DNA of 64,000 nt, from assembly GCF_003386095.1 (NCBI RefSeq), contig NZ_QREG01000003.1, positions 304,456 through 368,455 on the forward strand. The letters are read 5' to 3'. The DNA is from Marinoscillum furvescens DSM 4134 (lineage in GTDB: Bacteria; Bacteroidota; Bacteroidia; Cytophagales; Cyclobacteriaceae). Below the pieces are notes generated by a model. The model ran no database searches, was not told where the DNA came from, and was given only the letters and a program-made list of their open reading frames with translations. The position numbers and the translations under genes were made by a program. Shown here piece after piece: positions 8,625 through 16,897 of the stretch (position 1 is its first letter; every line of letters starts with the position of its first letter).

Positions 8625-11501
8625 ATGACAGTTGACCTGAACGAGCGGGTAGCCTTTGAAACACGACACAATGGCCCCACTCCCTCTGAAGAAAGTGAGA
8701 TGATGCGAGCGCTCAACGTGGCGTCTCTCGATGAGCTCATAGACCAAACCATACCCCAAAAAATCAGGCTTCAAAACCCATTGAAGCTCTCCGAGCCACT
8801 CAACGAATACGAATACCTCAACAAGCTGAAGCTGACGGCCAGCAAAAACAAGGTATTTAAGTCGTACATCGGCCAGGGGTATTACAACTGCGTGGTGCCT
8901 ACGGTAATCCAGCGAAACATCCTGGAAAACCCCGGATGGTACACGGCCTACACCCCTTATCAGGCAGAGATTGCTCAGGGACGACTAGAGGCGCTGATCA
9001 ACTTTCAGACGCTGGTCATAGACCTTACCGGCATGGAAATAGCCAATGCCAGCCTCCTGGACGAAGGTACCGCCGCAGCAGAAGCCGTGTCTATGCTGCA
9101 TGCCACCCGCCCGCGTGACAAGAAAAAAGCACAGAAATTTATAGTAGACGAGCGTACATTCCCACAGACGCTGGAAGTACTCAAAACCCGCACCACTCCA
9201 CTGGGTATCGACCTGGTAGTGGCAGACATCAACACCATAGACCTGTCGGACCCTGAGCTTTTCGGGGTGTTTTTCCAATACCCTGACAACTTCGGGGAGG
9301 TAACCGACCGTGCAGCCTTTGTGGCAGCAGCCAAAGAAAACAATGTATCCATTGCGGTGGCTTCAGACCTACTGAGCCTCTGCCTGCTCACACCTCCGGG
9401 TGAATGGGGAGCAGACGTAGTGGTAGGCACCGCCCAGCGATTTGGAGTACCCATGGGTTACGGTGGACCTCACGCCGGATTTTTCGCTACACTGGAAGCC
9501 AACAAGCGCCACATCCCAGGACGAATCATCGGGGTATCTAAAGATGCTGAAGGACAGCCAGCCTATCGTATGGCACTACAAACCCGTGAGCAGCACATCA
9601 AACGCGAACGAGCTACTTCCAACATCTGTACCGCACAGGTACTGCTGGCTGTGATGTCTTCGATGTATGCCGTATATCATGGCCCTGAAGGCCTCAAAAG
9701 AATAGCATCACGTGTGCATGGCCTGGCTCAGACCACTGTTCGCTCGTTGGATAAGCTAGGACTAACCAACAAAAACGAGACTTACTTTGATACCCTACGC
9801 TTTGCGCTCAGCGCTAACCAAAAAGAGGCCGTAAAAGCAGCATCAGAAGCCAAAGGCGTAAACTTCCGGTATATCGAAAATGAGGTGCTCATCTCTTTTG
9901 ATGAAACACATCAGCCAGTAGATGCCCAGGAAGTAGTCGATATTTTCAGCTCGGCCCTTCAGCAAGATACAGAAGCGATCTTCACTACTGTGGAAATCAA
10001 TTTCCCGGAAGGGCTCGCTAGAACGTCTGCCTTCCTGGAACATGACGTCTTTCAGATCTACCAAAGCGAGCACGAAATCCTGCGCTATATGAAGCGTCTG
10101 GAAAACAAAGACCTTTCGCTGGCACACAGCATGATATCGCTGGGCTCCTGCACCATGAAGCTCAACGCCACCACGGAAATGATCCCCGTTACCTGGCCGG
10201 AGTTTGGAAGCATCCACCCTTTTGCGCCAGCTAGCCAGACCGAAGGCTACAAAGAACTGATCGATGAACTGCACGACTGGCTCGCGGAGATCACGGGCTT
10301 TGCCGCTGTGTCTTTCCAGCCAAACTCTGGAGCACAGGGCGAGTTTGCAGGCCTCATGGCCATCCGGTCTTACCACCAGGCCAATGGTGACCACCACCGC
10401 AACATCACGCTGATCCCTTCGTCTGCACACGGCACCAACCCTGCCAGTGCCGTAATGGCCGGCATGAAGGTAGTGATTGTAAAATGTGACGACCATGGCA
10501 ACATAGACGTGGACGACCTGAAAGCCAAAGCCGAGCAGCATAGCGAAAACCTCTCTGCCCTGATGGTGACCTATCCGTCTACACACGGGGTGTTTGAAGA
10601 GAGCATCATGGAAATCTGTGCGGTGATCCACCAGCACGGTGGCCAGGTATACATGGACGGTGCCAATATGAACGCTCAGGTGGGGCTGACGTCTCCTGCT
10701 ATGATCGGCGCAGATGTATGCCACCTCAACCTCCACAAGACGTTTTGCATCCCTCATGGAGGGGGTGGACCAGGCATGGGCCCTATCGGTGTAGCGGAGC
10801 ATCTGGCTCCATACCTGCCGGGCAGCCACCACGAAGGTGTGGATGATGTAAATGTATCCAGCGCTCCGTATGGTAGCGCCAGCATCTTGCCCATCTCCCA
10901 CGCTTATATCGCGATGATGGGCGCCAGTGGACTGAAAAAGGCTACTGAAGTAGCTATCCTCAATGCCAACTACATTGGCCACAGACTCAAAGAGCACTTC
11001 CCTATTTTATACGCCAACGAAAAAGGCAGAAATGCTCACGAGTTGATCATTGACTGCCGTGGTTTTAAACAGTACGGTGTAGAGGTGGAGGACATTGCCA
11101 AGCGACTAATGGACTATGGTTACCACGCTCCTACGGTATCGTTTCCCGTACCGGGCACCATGATGATAGAGCCTACCGAGAGCGAAACCAAAGCAGAAAT
11201 CGATCGCTTCTGCGATGTGATGGTATCTATCCGTGAGGAAATAGAGGAGGTAATCAGCGGACAGGCCGACAAAGAAAACAATGTGCTAAAGAATGCTCCG
11301 CATACCTACCGCACGGTAATTGCCGAGGAGTGGAGCTATCCATATACGAGAGAAAAAGCAGCCTTCCCACTTGCTGAGCTTAAGCACAACAAGTTTTGGC
11401 CGTCGGTAAGCCGTATAGACAGTGCATTTGGTGATAGAAACCTGATGTGTAGCTGCGCTCCGGTAGAAGAGTACATGGAGACCGGCGAGCTGGTGAGCTA
11501 A
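8625..11501 (+). CDS. gcvP: glycine dehydrogenase (decarboxylating), P protein
   Basis: This 958-residue PLP enzyme is the P protein of the glycine cleavage system. It decarboxylates glycine and transfers the aminomethyl group to the lipoyl arm of GcvH. The length equals the homodimeric single-chain form with fused halves. The C-terminal half has the PLP lysine in [18 protein letters not shown], and the glycine-binding region includes [15 protein letters not shown]. The N-terminal half begins with the family signature [17 protein letters not shown]. gcvT and gcvH are not adjacent, as is usual in Bacteroidota. A strong hairpin with a T run follows the stop, so it is transcribed alone. Confidence 0.97.
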   Translation: MTVDLNERVAFETRHNGPTPSEESEMMRALNVASLDELIDQTIPQKIRLQNPLKLSEPLNEYEYLNKLKLTASKNKVFKSYIGQGYYNCVVPTVIQRNILENPGWYTAYTPYQAEIAQGRLEALINFQTLVIDLTGMEIANASLLDEGTAAAEAVSMLHATRPRDKKKAQKFIVDERTFPQTLEVLKTRTTPLGIDLVVADINTIDLSDPELFGVFFQYPDNFGEVTDRAAFVAAAKENNVSIAVASDLLSLCLLTPPGEWGADVVVGTAQRFGVPMGYGGPHAGFFATLEANKRHIPGRIIGVSKDAEGQPAYRMALQTREQHIKRERATSNICTAQVLLAVMSSMYAVYHGPEGLKRIASRVHGLAQTTVRSLDKLGLTNKNETYFDTLRFALSANQKEAVKAASEAKGVNFRYIENEVLISFDETHQPVDAQEVVDIFSSALQQDTEAIFTTVEINFPEGLARTSAFLEHDVFQIYQSEHEILRYMKRLENKDLSLAHSMISLGSCTMKLNATTEMIPVTWPEFGSIHPFAPASQTEGYKELIDELHDWLAEITGFAAVSFQPNSGAQGEFAGLMAIRSYHQANGDHHRNITLIPSSAHGTNPASAVMAGMKVVIVKCDDHGNIDVDDLKAKAEQHSENLSALMVTYPSTHGVFEESIMEICAVIHQHGGQVYMDGANMNAQVGLTSPAMIGADVCHLNLHKTFCIPHGGGGPGMGPIGVAEHLAPYLPGSHHEGVDDVNVSSAPYGSASILPISHAYIAMMGASGLKKATEVAILNANYIGHRLKEHFPILYANEKGRNAHELIIDCRGFKQYGVEVEDIAKRLMDYGYHAPTVSFPVPGTMMIEPTESETKAEIDRFCDVMVSIREEIEEVISGQADKENNVLKNAPHTYRTVIAEEWSYPYTREKAAFPLAELKHNKFWPSVSRIDSAFGDRNLMCSCAPVEEYMETGELVS

Positions 11502-11525
11502 TCACTCCAGATTAAAACAACACAC

Positions 11526-11578
11526 AAAAAGGGTGTCTTCAGAGCTGCGTTTAAGCACCTTTGAGGCACCCTTTTTTT
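11526..11578 (+). terminator. rho-independent terminator after gcvP
   Basis: The arms AAAAAGGGTG (11526-11535) and CACCCTTTTTTT (11567-11578) can pair across a 31-base loop that contains further partial pairing, and the hairpin ends in a run of seven T. It starts 25 bases after the gcvP stop codon. Confidence 0.75.
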
Positions 11579-11641
11579 ACTGACTGGACTCAAATCCGAC
11601 ACACACTGGCCTATAGCGAACTTCTACGGGGTAGCAAGCAT

Positions 11642-11868
11642 TTCCTACCACACGAAAACCACAGCTACCAGACCAAGAATGTCAGCTACCAGGCCAGACT
11701 TGCAGCTACCACCCAATAAGTGCCAGCTACGGGATAAAAATCACAGCTACCAGGTGAAAAACGACAGCTACCACCTAAAAAGTCATAGCTACCAAGCAAA
11801 AACGACAGCTACCGCCTAAAAAGTCGCAGCTACCACGAAAAAATGACAGCTACCAGGTAAAAAAGGGG
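11642..11868. repeat. array of 20-21-bp direct repeats with phased A-tracts
   Basis: Ten units start with CAGCTAC(C) at 11662, 11683, 11703, 11724, 11744, 11765, 11786 (first base T), 11806, 11827 and 11847. An eleventh, degenerate unit lies at about 11642. The steps alternate between 21 and 20 bases, a mean near 20.6, which is two turns of B-DNA. In the last seven units the variable half ends in a run of four to six A. The array lies between the gcvP terminator and the convergent lipoprotein gene, so it is outside all coding regions. Evenly phased A-tracts are known to cause DNA curvature. What binds here, if anything, is unknown. Confidence 0.9.
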
Positions 11869-11912
11869 ATTTGCCACGGCGCCTTTCGCAGCATGGCTAC
11901 AAGCACAACTAC

Positions 11913-12383
11913 CTAGTTGCAGATGCGCAGCAAAAAGGAGCCCTGCACCTTATTGTTTTCGTCAAACTCGGCACTGATAAAACCCATAGCCTCCAGCTGG
12001 CTGATGGCCAGCACCTCCACAAAGCCCGCTGTGGCCGTGTAGATCTTGGTGCTGTTTTCGTGGTGGAGCTTTAGGTACAGCCGGTTGTCAGTAAACGAAT
12101 TGAGGTCGTAGTTGCCTCGCTGGGCGGGTATGCGCAGCTCCACGTGTGGCTGGCTGGTGAGCCGTACGCCACACGGCTCCTGCACATCAAAATCCACAAT
12201 CAAACCCGTGAGCGCATTGATAGAAGTAGAGTAGCGAAGATTGCCCGTGCGGTAGGCCCACGCTTCACCGGCTATTTTGCCTTCCAGTCGGTCTTTGTTA
12301 GGGTCAAAATCCTGAATTTTCTCACCACAGCCCAGCACCACCAGGCCGATGATCCATACCATCCATTTACTGTACAACGACAT
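11913..12383 (-). CDS. hypothetical lipoprotein
   Basis: I do not recognise the family. The 156-residue product has a short N-terminal membrane-spanning signal with the lipobox VVLGC, so it is probably a lipoprotein with the mature chain starting at Cys19. The mature part begins DFDPNKDRLEGKIAGEAWAY, which resembles the start of many small Bacteroidota lipoproteins with a beta-sandwich. The start overlaps the last 17 bases of the NRDE gene, so the two are cotranscribed. The alternating hydrophobic pattern suggests an all-beta domain. Confidence 0.7.
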   Translation of the reverse strand: MSLYSKWMVWIIGLVVLGCGEKIQDFDPNKDRLEGKIAGEAWAYRTGNLRYSTSINALTGLIVDFDVQEPCGVRLTSQPHVELRIPAQRGNYDLNSFTDNRLYLKLHHENSTKIYTATAGFVEVLAISQLEAMGFISAEFDENNKVQGSFLLRICN

Positions 12384-13140
12384 CTACTTTTATTTCTAAA
12401 CGAACCAAATCTTCTATTCTGTCTCCTACGGGATAGGATTTTTCGGTAAGGGCAACAGTGCCGTCCCGGTCCATGGTCAGCACTGTAGAGCAGCACGTGC
12501 CGTAGTTGGGCGTGCGTATGCACATGGCCGAAAGGGCCTTTTCCATGTCTTTGGACAGCCCGGTGTCTGGCAGCACCTGATCTGCTGCTATGGCCGTGTC
12601 ACCCATCATACTGAGCAGGTCTTCGTGCGAGAAGTCCGTAGCCAGCACCTCCTCAAACATCCCCCGGGCCTTCGTCACCTTGGGCCATGGAGTATCCAGC
12701 AGGGCATTGCTCAGCCCGTATATTCCCGGGGCCAGTTCATTGATTTTGCGCTCATAGTTGCTGTAGTGCACCATGTGGTGAAAGTCTGCCGCCAGTAGGT
12801 TGAAGCCATTGTATGCCTCCGCATTGGGGTGCACCTGCTTTACATAATCCACTGGCGTGCCCTCATGCTGCAAAAAACCCGTGGGCAGCTCTCCACGCGA
12901 GCGGGCATCATCCTGTATATTGGCCAGGTCCCGGTAGTTGGTCACCGCCGCAAACTTCCCCAGAGTACTGGCAGCCATCCACGTGCCGCCGGCTTTCAGG
13001 TCTCTGCCACCAAATATCTCCGGGTGGTCCTCCCAAAAGGCCGCTTTTGCCGTAGGGCGGTTGTAAAACTCATCACGGTTGGCAGCCATCACCAGCTTAT
13101 ATTTTGGATGCACATCCCATGCAAAAACGATCAGACACAT
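12367..13140 (-). CDS. NRDE/TANGO2 family protein
   Basis: The product is a 257-residue member of the NRDE (TANGO2, Ser/Thr-rich T10) family, named for the NRDE motif seen here in MAANRDEFYNRPT. I place the start at 13140 because the family begins MCLIVFAW with Cys2 right after the initiator. The open frame extends 36 residues upstream to 13248, but that part shows no family similarity. Cys2 at the exposed N-terminus is typical of N-terminal nucleophile hydrolase folds. TANGO2 proteins are implicated in heme or lipid handling in eukaryotes. The bacterial role is not settled. Confidence 0.88.
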   Translation of the reverse strand: MCLIVFAWDVHPKYKLVMAANRDEFYNRPTAKAAFWEDHPEIFGGRDLKAGGTWMAASTLGKFAAVTNYRDLANIQDDARSRGELPTGFLQHEGTPVDYVKQVHPNAEAYNGFNLLAADFHHMVHYSNYERKINELAPGIYGLSNALLDTPWPKVTKARGMFEEVLATDFSHEDLLSMMGDTAIAADQVLPDTGLSKDMEKALSAMCIRTPNYGTCCSTVLTMDRDGTVALTEKSYPVGDRIEDLVRLEIKVDVVVQ

Positions 13141-13305
13141 ATCTTTGCGGAAGTTTTGGGTTTTTGTAGCCCACTCTACTGAGCAGAGGCCAAAGAAAAG
13201 CAATATTTCTATATAAGCGACGCTTTGGCAGGAGAGTTCACGGACCAAAAACCCTGCAGGGAATTGCTGCCAATTTATCTAAACATAAAGCGTTAAATTT
13301 AATAT

Positions 13306-14676
13306 ATGGAGTTCGAATCGATCATTGTATTGCTGGTGGGGCTACTGGCAGGAGGAGCCATTGGGTATTTGGTAGCCAAAACAAAAACCAAACCCGTAGA
13401 AGACCCATCGGCAGACCTGCGTGTAGAACTCCAGATGGAGCAGGAGCGCCATACCCGCCTCAGCCAGGATTTTGCCCAGGTCAATCAGGAGCTCAAAGCC
13501 GAGCGCGAAAAGGTAATGGCTCTCAGCAGTGACAACTCCAGCCTCCAGGCCAACTACAAAAACCTGCAGGAGCGCCTGGGTGAGCAAAAAGAAGAACTGG
13601 AGCAGCTGCAAAAACGCTTTGCGGCGGAGTTTAAAAACCTCGCCAACGAGATTTTTGAAGAGAAATCTAAAAAATTTACCGACCAAAACAAGTCCAACCT
13701 GGATGACCTCCTCAAGCCTCTGGGCGAAAAGCTCATGAACTTTGAGAAGCGCGTGGAGCAAAACAGCAAAGAGTCCCTACAGTGGAACACCTCCCTGAAA
13801 ACCGAGCTGTCTCACCTCAAAGAACTCAACCAAAAGATCACCAAAGAAGCCGAAAACCTGACCAAGGCACTCAAGGGAGACACCAAAGTACAGGGCAACT
13901 GGGGTGAAGTGATCCTGGAGCGCATACTGGAAAAATCAGGACTGGAAAAAGACCGGGAGTACTTCCTGCAAGAGTCTTTTACCAGTGAAGAAGGCCGCCG
14001 CCTGCGACCGGATGTGATCATCAAGCTGCCGGACAACAAAAACCTGGTGATCGATGCTAAGGCTTCGCTGGTAGCTTATGAAAAATACGTGAATGCCGAC
14101 TCAGAAACTGAGCGTGATCAGTACCTCAAAGAGCACCTGCTTTCGCTCCGTGCACACATCAAAGGACTCAGCGAAAAAAACTACCACAAGCTATTTGATA
14201 CCGGCACACTAGACTATGTGCTGATGTTTGTGCCTATAGAGTCGGCCTTTGCGCTGATGGTACAGCAGGGCGGAGAGCTCTACAACGAAGCGCATGACAA
14301 AAACATCATCATCGTAAGCCCGGCAACATTGATTGCCACACTACGTACCGTATCCAGTATCTGGAAACACGAGTACCAAAACCGCAATGCACTGGAAATT
14401 GCTCGTCAGGGAGGTGCTTTGTACGATAAGTTTAAGTCGTTTGTAGACGACCTCACGGAAGTGGGCAAGTCGCTGGAGAAATCCAAAGCGCAATATGGCG
14501 AGGCGATGAAAAAGCTGGTGGATGGCAAGGGCAACCTGATCAGCAGAACCGAGCGCCTGAAGGAGCTGGGTGCCAAAACCAGTAAAAGCATGAATGAAAA
14601 AATACTGGAGCGCGCAGGAGCTACGCCAGAGCAGCAAGAAAGTGAGCCCCCTGCCACCAACGAATTATTTGGTTAA
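13306..14676 (+). CDS. rmuC: DNA recombination protein RmuC
   Basis: The 456-residue protein has an N-terminal membrane anchor (IIVLLVGLLAGGAIGYLV), a long coiled coil to about residue 190, and the conserved RmuC nuclease-like core. The core includes GNWGEVILERILEKSGL, LRPDVIIKLPDNKNLVIDAK and LDYVLMFVPIESAF. RmuC proteins limit recombination between short inverted repeats and are related to restriction endonuclease folds, with the D-x-V-I and V-I-D-A-K residues forming the likely catalytic core. The gene runs 29 bp ahead of the GroES-like gene on the same strand. The C-terminal 40 residues are low complexity, which is normal for the family. Confidence 0.95.
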   Translation: MEFESIIVLLVGLLAGGAIGYLVAKTKTKPVEDPSADLRVELQMEQERHTRLSQDFAQVNQELKAEREKVMALSSDNSSLQANYKNLQERLGEQKEELEQLQKRFAAEFKNLANEIFEEKSKKFTDQNKSNLDDLLKPLGEKLMNFEKRVEQNSKESLQWNTSLKTELSHLKELNQKITKEAENLTKALKGDTKVQGNWGEVILERILEKSGLEKDREYFLQESFTSEEGRRLRPDVIIKLPDNKNLVIDAKASLVAYEKYVNADSETERDQYLKEHLLSLRAHIKGLSEKNYHKLFDTGTLDYVLMFVPIESAFALMVQQGGELYNEAHDKNIIIVSPATLIATLRTVSSIWKHEYQNRNALEIARQGGALYDKFKSFVDDLTEVGKSLEKSKAQYGEAMKKLVDGKGNLISRTERLKELGAKTSKSMNEKILERAGATPEQQESEPPATNELFG

Positions 14677-14705
14677 GCAATAAATAGAGGATTTTTAGAA
14701 GAAAG

Positions 14706-15086
14706 ATGCAGTTGACAGCAGACAACAAATTGAAAAACCTGGTGATCGTGGGTGATCGCGTACTGATCCGCCCTAAGAAAGAAACCGAGAAAACATCTAG
14801 CGGGATCTACCTACCACCGGGAGTGCAGGAAAAAGAAAAGGTACAGAGCGGCTACATCGTAAAAGCAGGCCCTGGCTACCCCATGCCCATCCCTATGGAC
14901 GAAGACGATAAATGGAAGCCAGAAGAAGAGCAGGTAAAATACATCCCGCTGCAGGCCAGGGAAGGTGACCTGGCAATATTTCTTCAGAAAGGCGCCTATG
15001 AAGTGATGTACGAAGGAGAGAAATACTACATCGTTCCCCAAAACTCCATTTTGATGCTGGAGCGTGAGGAGGGTTTGTTTGACTAA
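14706..15086 (+). CDS. stand-alone GroES (Cpn10)-like co-chaperonin
   Basis: This 126-residue protein contains the Cpn10 beta-barrel. The N-terminal strand NLVIVGDRVLIRPKKETEKT, the mobile-loop region SSGIYLPPGVQEKEKVQSG and the C-terminal LMLEREEGLF can be followed. Canonical GroES has about 95 residues. The extra length is an acidic, proline-rich insertion (about residues 58-80: PMPIPMDEDDKWKPEEEQ). No groEL lies next to it, so it is probably a second GroES-type protein rather than the main groES. It may modulate chaperonin function, but the partner is unknown. It lies directly behind rmuC, and its stop overlaps the stop of a small minus-strand ORF. Confidence 0.85.
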   Translation: MQLTADNKLKNLVIVGDRVLIRPKKETEKTSSGIYLPPGVQEKEKVQSGYIVKAGPGYPMPIPMDEDDKWKPEEEQVKYIPLQAREGDLAIFLQKGAYEVMYEGEKYYIVPQNSILMLEREEGLFD

Positions 15087-15244
15087 GCGGTAAAAGAAAC
15101 CGCCTGTATGGCTACTTCTGACAAATAGCGTGACCGGATGAAAGCGATCATATCCTCTAGTTCGTGGAGATATGATGTGTCCGTCGCGGCGCTATGGTGT
15201 CGCTGTAGGTGGTAGATGATACGGGAGGCTACAGTTGCTTTCAT
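15083..15244 (-). CDS. small conserved-looking protein 1 of a tandem trio (53 aa)
   Basis: The minus strand reads a 53-residue ORF, MKATVASRIIYHLQRHHSAA... ending VSFTA. I call it because its segment VASRIIYHLQRH aligns with CAARIIDHIDRN in the next ORF and IAEKIICHLEVN in the third. In each protein a second block of about 16 residues follows at the same distance (EDMIAFIRSRYLSE, LLVMKKYIHYEFVEE, MIGMKKFIHGTYVKP). A set of three tandem genes with the same small architecture is unlikely by chance. No known domain is recognised. All three are short, probably helical and cytosolic. Confidence 0.55.
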   Translation of the reverse strand: MKATVASRIIYHLQRHHSAATDTSYLHELEDMIAFIRSRYLSEVAIQAVSFTA

Positions 15245-15262
15245 TTTAGATGTCGTTTGTGA

Positions 15263-15445
15263 TTAAAAACCTTCAAACCCGGTGCCTTCCTCCACAAATT
15301 CATAGTGGATGTATTTTTTCATGACCAGCAGCTTGCTGGTCATGCGTAAGTCTTCGCGGTACCTGATGATGTTTCTATCTATGTGATCTATGATCCGGGC
15401 CGCACAGGACTTTTGCAATAGGGCGATATTCTCCATCTTCATCAT
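15263..15445 (-). CDS. small conserved-looking protein 2 of a tandem trio (about 60 aa)
   Basis: The open frame runs up to 15505, but I place the start at the ATG pair 15445/15442 because the similarity to its two neighbours begins only after it. The core is CAARIIDHIDRN followed by LLVMKKYIHYEFVEE, matching the pattern A(R/K)II-H(L/I) ... MKK(Y/F)IHxx(Y/F)V. The spacing to the flanking ORFs is 18 and about 100 bases. The product is small, charged and without export signal. Nothing is known about function. Codon choice resembles the neighbouring genes. Confidence 0.55.
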   Translation of the reverse strand: MMKMENIALLQKSCAARIIDHIDRNIIRYREDLRMTSKLLVMKKYIHYEFVEEGTGFEGF

Positions 15446-15547
15446 TGGGGTATTTTGGGTGTTGTCTGAGTGATACGAAGTTGGCGAGACTATCGCAGGA
15501 CACATGGTATTATTCGTCTAAAGGATTGAATTTAAAGATGAATGCTA

Positions 15548-15760
15548 CTAAAGCTGATCAAACTTTGGAGCTGACATCATATAGTGGAGTGCCAGTGCTG
15601 CCTGGGCACTTTGTGGTTTCACATAAGTGCCATGTATAAACTTCTTCATGCCAATCATACGCTGAGAGACCGTGCGTTCTTCAAAGTTCATCAGGGCGTT
15701 TACTTCCAGGTGGCAGATGATTTTTTCAGCTATCAGCTTGAGCTCATTGTTCGCTTCCAT
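15548..15760 (-). CDS. small conserved-looking protein 3 of a tandem trio (70 aa)
   Basis: The start is placed at 15760 (MEANNELKLIAEKII); an ATG at 15811 would add 17 residues. The core IAEKIICHLEVNALMNFEER followed by MIGMKKFIHGTYVKP aligns with the two downstream small ORFs, and the C-terminal tail (ALALHYMMSAPKFDQL) is unique to this copy. The three proteins share about a quarter to a third of positions in a 40-residue core, which points to old tandem duplication. Position between the GroES-like gene and hemB gives no clear hint to the role. Confidence 0.55.
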   Translation of the reverse strand: MEANNELKLIAEKIICHLEVNALMNFEERTVSQRMIGMKKFIHGTYVKPQSAQAALALHYMMSAPKFDQL

Positions 15761-15882
15761 AACGAGTACATTTTCCGGGTTCTTAGATAGATCAAAGATG
15801 CACCAGAACATGCCCCGTTTTAAGTTACTTAGTTGAGAGCTCAGTTTTACTCGTCGAACGCTCCACGATATATCGGTGAGAT

Positions 15883-16854
15883 TTAAACCTGACGGTCAGC
15901 AAGGTATTCTTTGGCAAAGTAGGTAAGGATCATATCCGCTCCTGCTCGTTTGATAGCCATGAGCGACTCGTCTCTGGCCCGGTCTGCATCCAGCCATCCT
16001 TTTTCGCCAGCAGCTTTGATCATGGCATACTCACCAGATACATTATAGGCGGCGATGGGCAGGTCGTAGTTGGCCTTTAGGTCAGCAATAATGTCCAGGT
16101 AAGCCAGTGCAGGCTTCACCATGAGTACGTCGGCTCCTTCTATGTAGTCCAGCTCGGCCTCTATGAGTGCTTCACTGCGGTTTGCAGGATTCATCTGGTA
16201 GGTCTTCTTGTCGCCAAACTTTGGCGCAGAGTCCAGAGCATCCCTAAATGGCCCATAAAATGCACTGGCATATTTCGCAGTATAAGACATGATGCCCACC
16301 TGGCTGTAGCCTGCATCATCCAGGATGTCACGCAGGTAGCCCACACGTCCGTCCATCATATCTGATGGCCCGATCATGTCGATACCCGTTGCAGCTTGTG
16401 CCAGGGCCATTTTGCCCAGCACGTCTAGCGTCTCATCATTGATGATCTCTCCATCCCTCACTATACCATCGTGTCCATCAGAGCTATAGGGGTCCATGGC
16501 CACATCCGTGATGATCAGCGCTTCGGGAAACTCGCGCTTGATCGTGGTGAGTGCCTGTAGGTAAAAGAAATTCTCATCATAGCTGCGGGTAGCCATCTGG
16601 TCTTTATAGGTCTCCTCCACTACGGGAAATACGTCAAAGGCTTTGATGCCCAGCTTCAGACAGCTTTCTATTTCCTTGAGCATCAGATCCAGACTGAGTC
16701 GAAAGATTCCGGGCATGGAAGCCACCTCTGATTTTTGGTTGGTTCCTTCCAGTAGGAAAAGTGGCAAAATCAGGTCGTTGGCTGTCACATGGGTTTCTTG
16801 TGCCAGTGATCGTATAGCGGCACTCTGTCGGTTTCGTCTGGGTCTTCTCTGCAT
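15883..16854 (-). CDS. hemB: porphobilinogen synthase (delta-aminolevulinate dehydratase)
   Basis: The 323-residue enzyme condenses two 5-aminolevulinate molecules to porphobilinogen in tetrapyrrole synthesis. The family start MQRRPRRNRQSAAIRSL is present. The two active-site lysines sit in YTAKYASAFYGPFRDA and LMVKPALAYLD. The sequence DVAMDPYSSDGHDGI lacks the cysteine cluster of the zinc-dependent form, which suggests the magnesium-dependent type. AYNVSGEYAMIKAA closes the active-site signature. The gene is monocistronic and has a good Bacteroidota promoter that places the transcript start almost at the start codon. Confidence 0.96.
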   Translation of the reverse strand: MQRRPRRNRQSAAIRSLAQETHVTANDLILPLFLLEGTNQKSEVASMPGIFRLSLDLMLKEIESCLKLGIKAFDVFPVVEETYKDQMATRSYDENFFYLQALTTIKREFPEALIITDVAMDPYSSDGHDGIVRDGEIINDETLDVLGKMALAQAATGIDMIGPSDMMDGRVGYLRDILDDAGYSQVGIMSYTAKYASAFYGPFRDALDSAPKFGDKKTYQMNPANRSEALIEAELDYIEGADVLMVKPALAYLDIIADLKANYDLPIAAYNVSGEYAMIKAAGEKGWLDADRARDESLMAIKRAGADMILTYFAKEYLADRQV

Positions 16855-16859
16855 GCGTG

Positions 16860-16890
16860 CAAAGGTAAACTACCCACGCCTAGTGCCCAA
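16860..16890 (-). promoter_or_regulatory. hemB promoter, nearly leaderless
   Basis: On the minus strand, TTG (16890-16888) is followed after exactly 20 bases by TACCTTTG (16867-16860), an exact fit to the Bacteroidota TTG-N19/20-TAnnTTTG promoter. The -7 box ends five bases before the hemB ATG at 16854. The mRNA would therefore start at or within a few bases of the initiation codon. Confidence 0.6.
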
Positions 16891-16897
16891 GCAAGTC

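Noticed and set aside
9843..10997. 384-codon open frame on the minus strand inside gcvP
   Set aside because: It lies antisense to a gene with an unmistakable family match over its full length, and its product has no recognisable pattern. Long antisense frames are usual in GC-balanced, strongly codon-biased genes.
11642..11868. CRISPR array
   Set aside because: The conserved unit is only eight to nine bases with a 20-21-bp period and similar, A-rich variable parts; there are no 25-40-bp repeats with unique spacers and no cas genes.
13141..13248. N-terminal extension of the NRDE protein
   Set aside because: The 36 extra residues lack any family similarity, and the family starts with Met-Cys at 13140.
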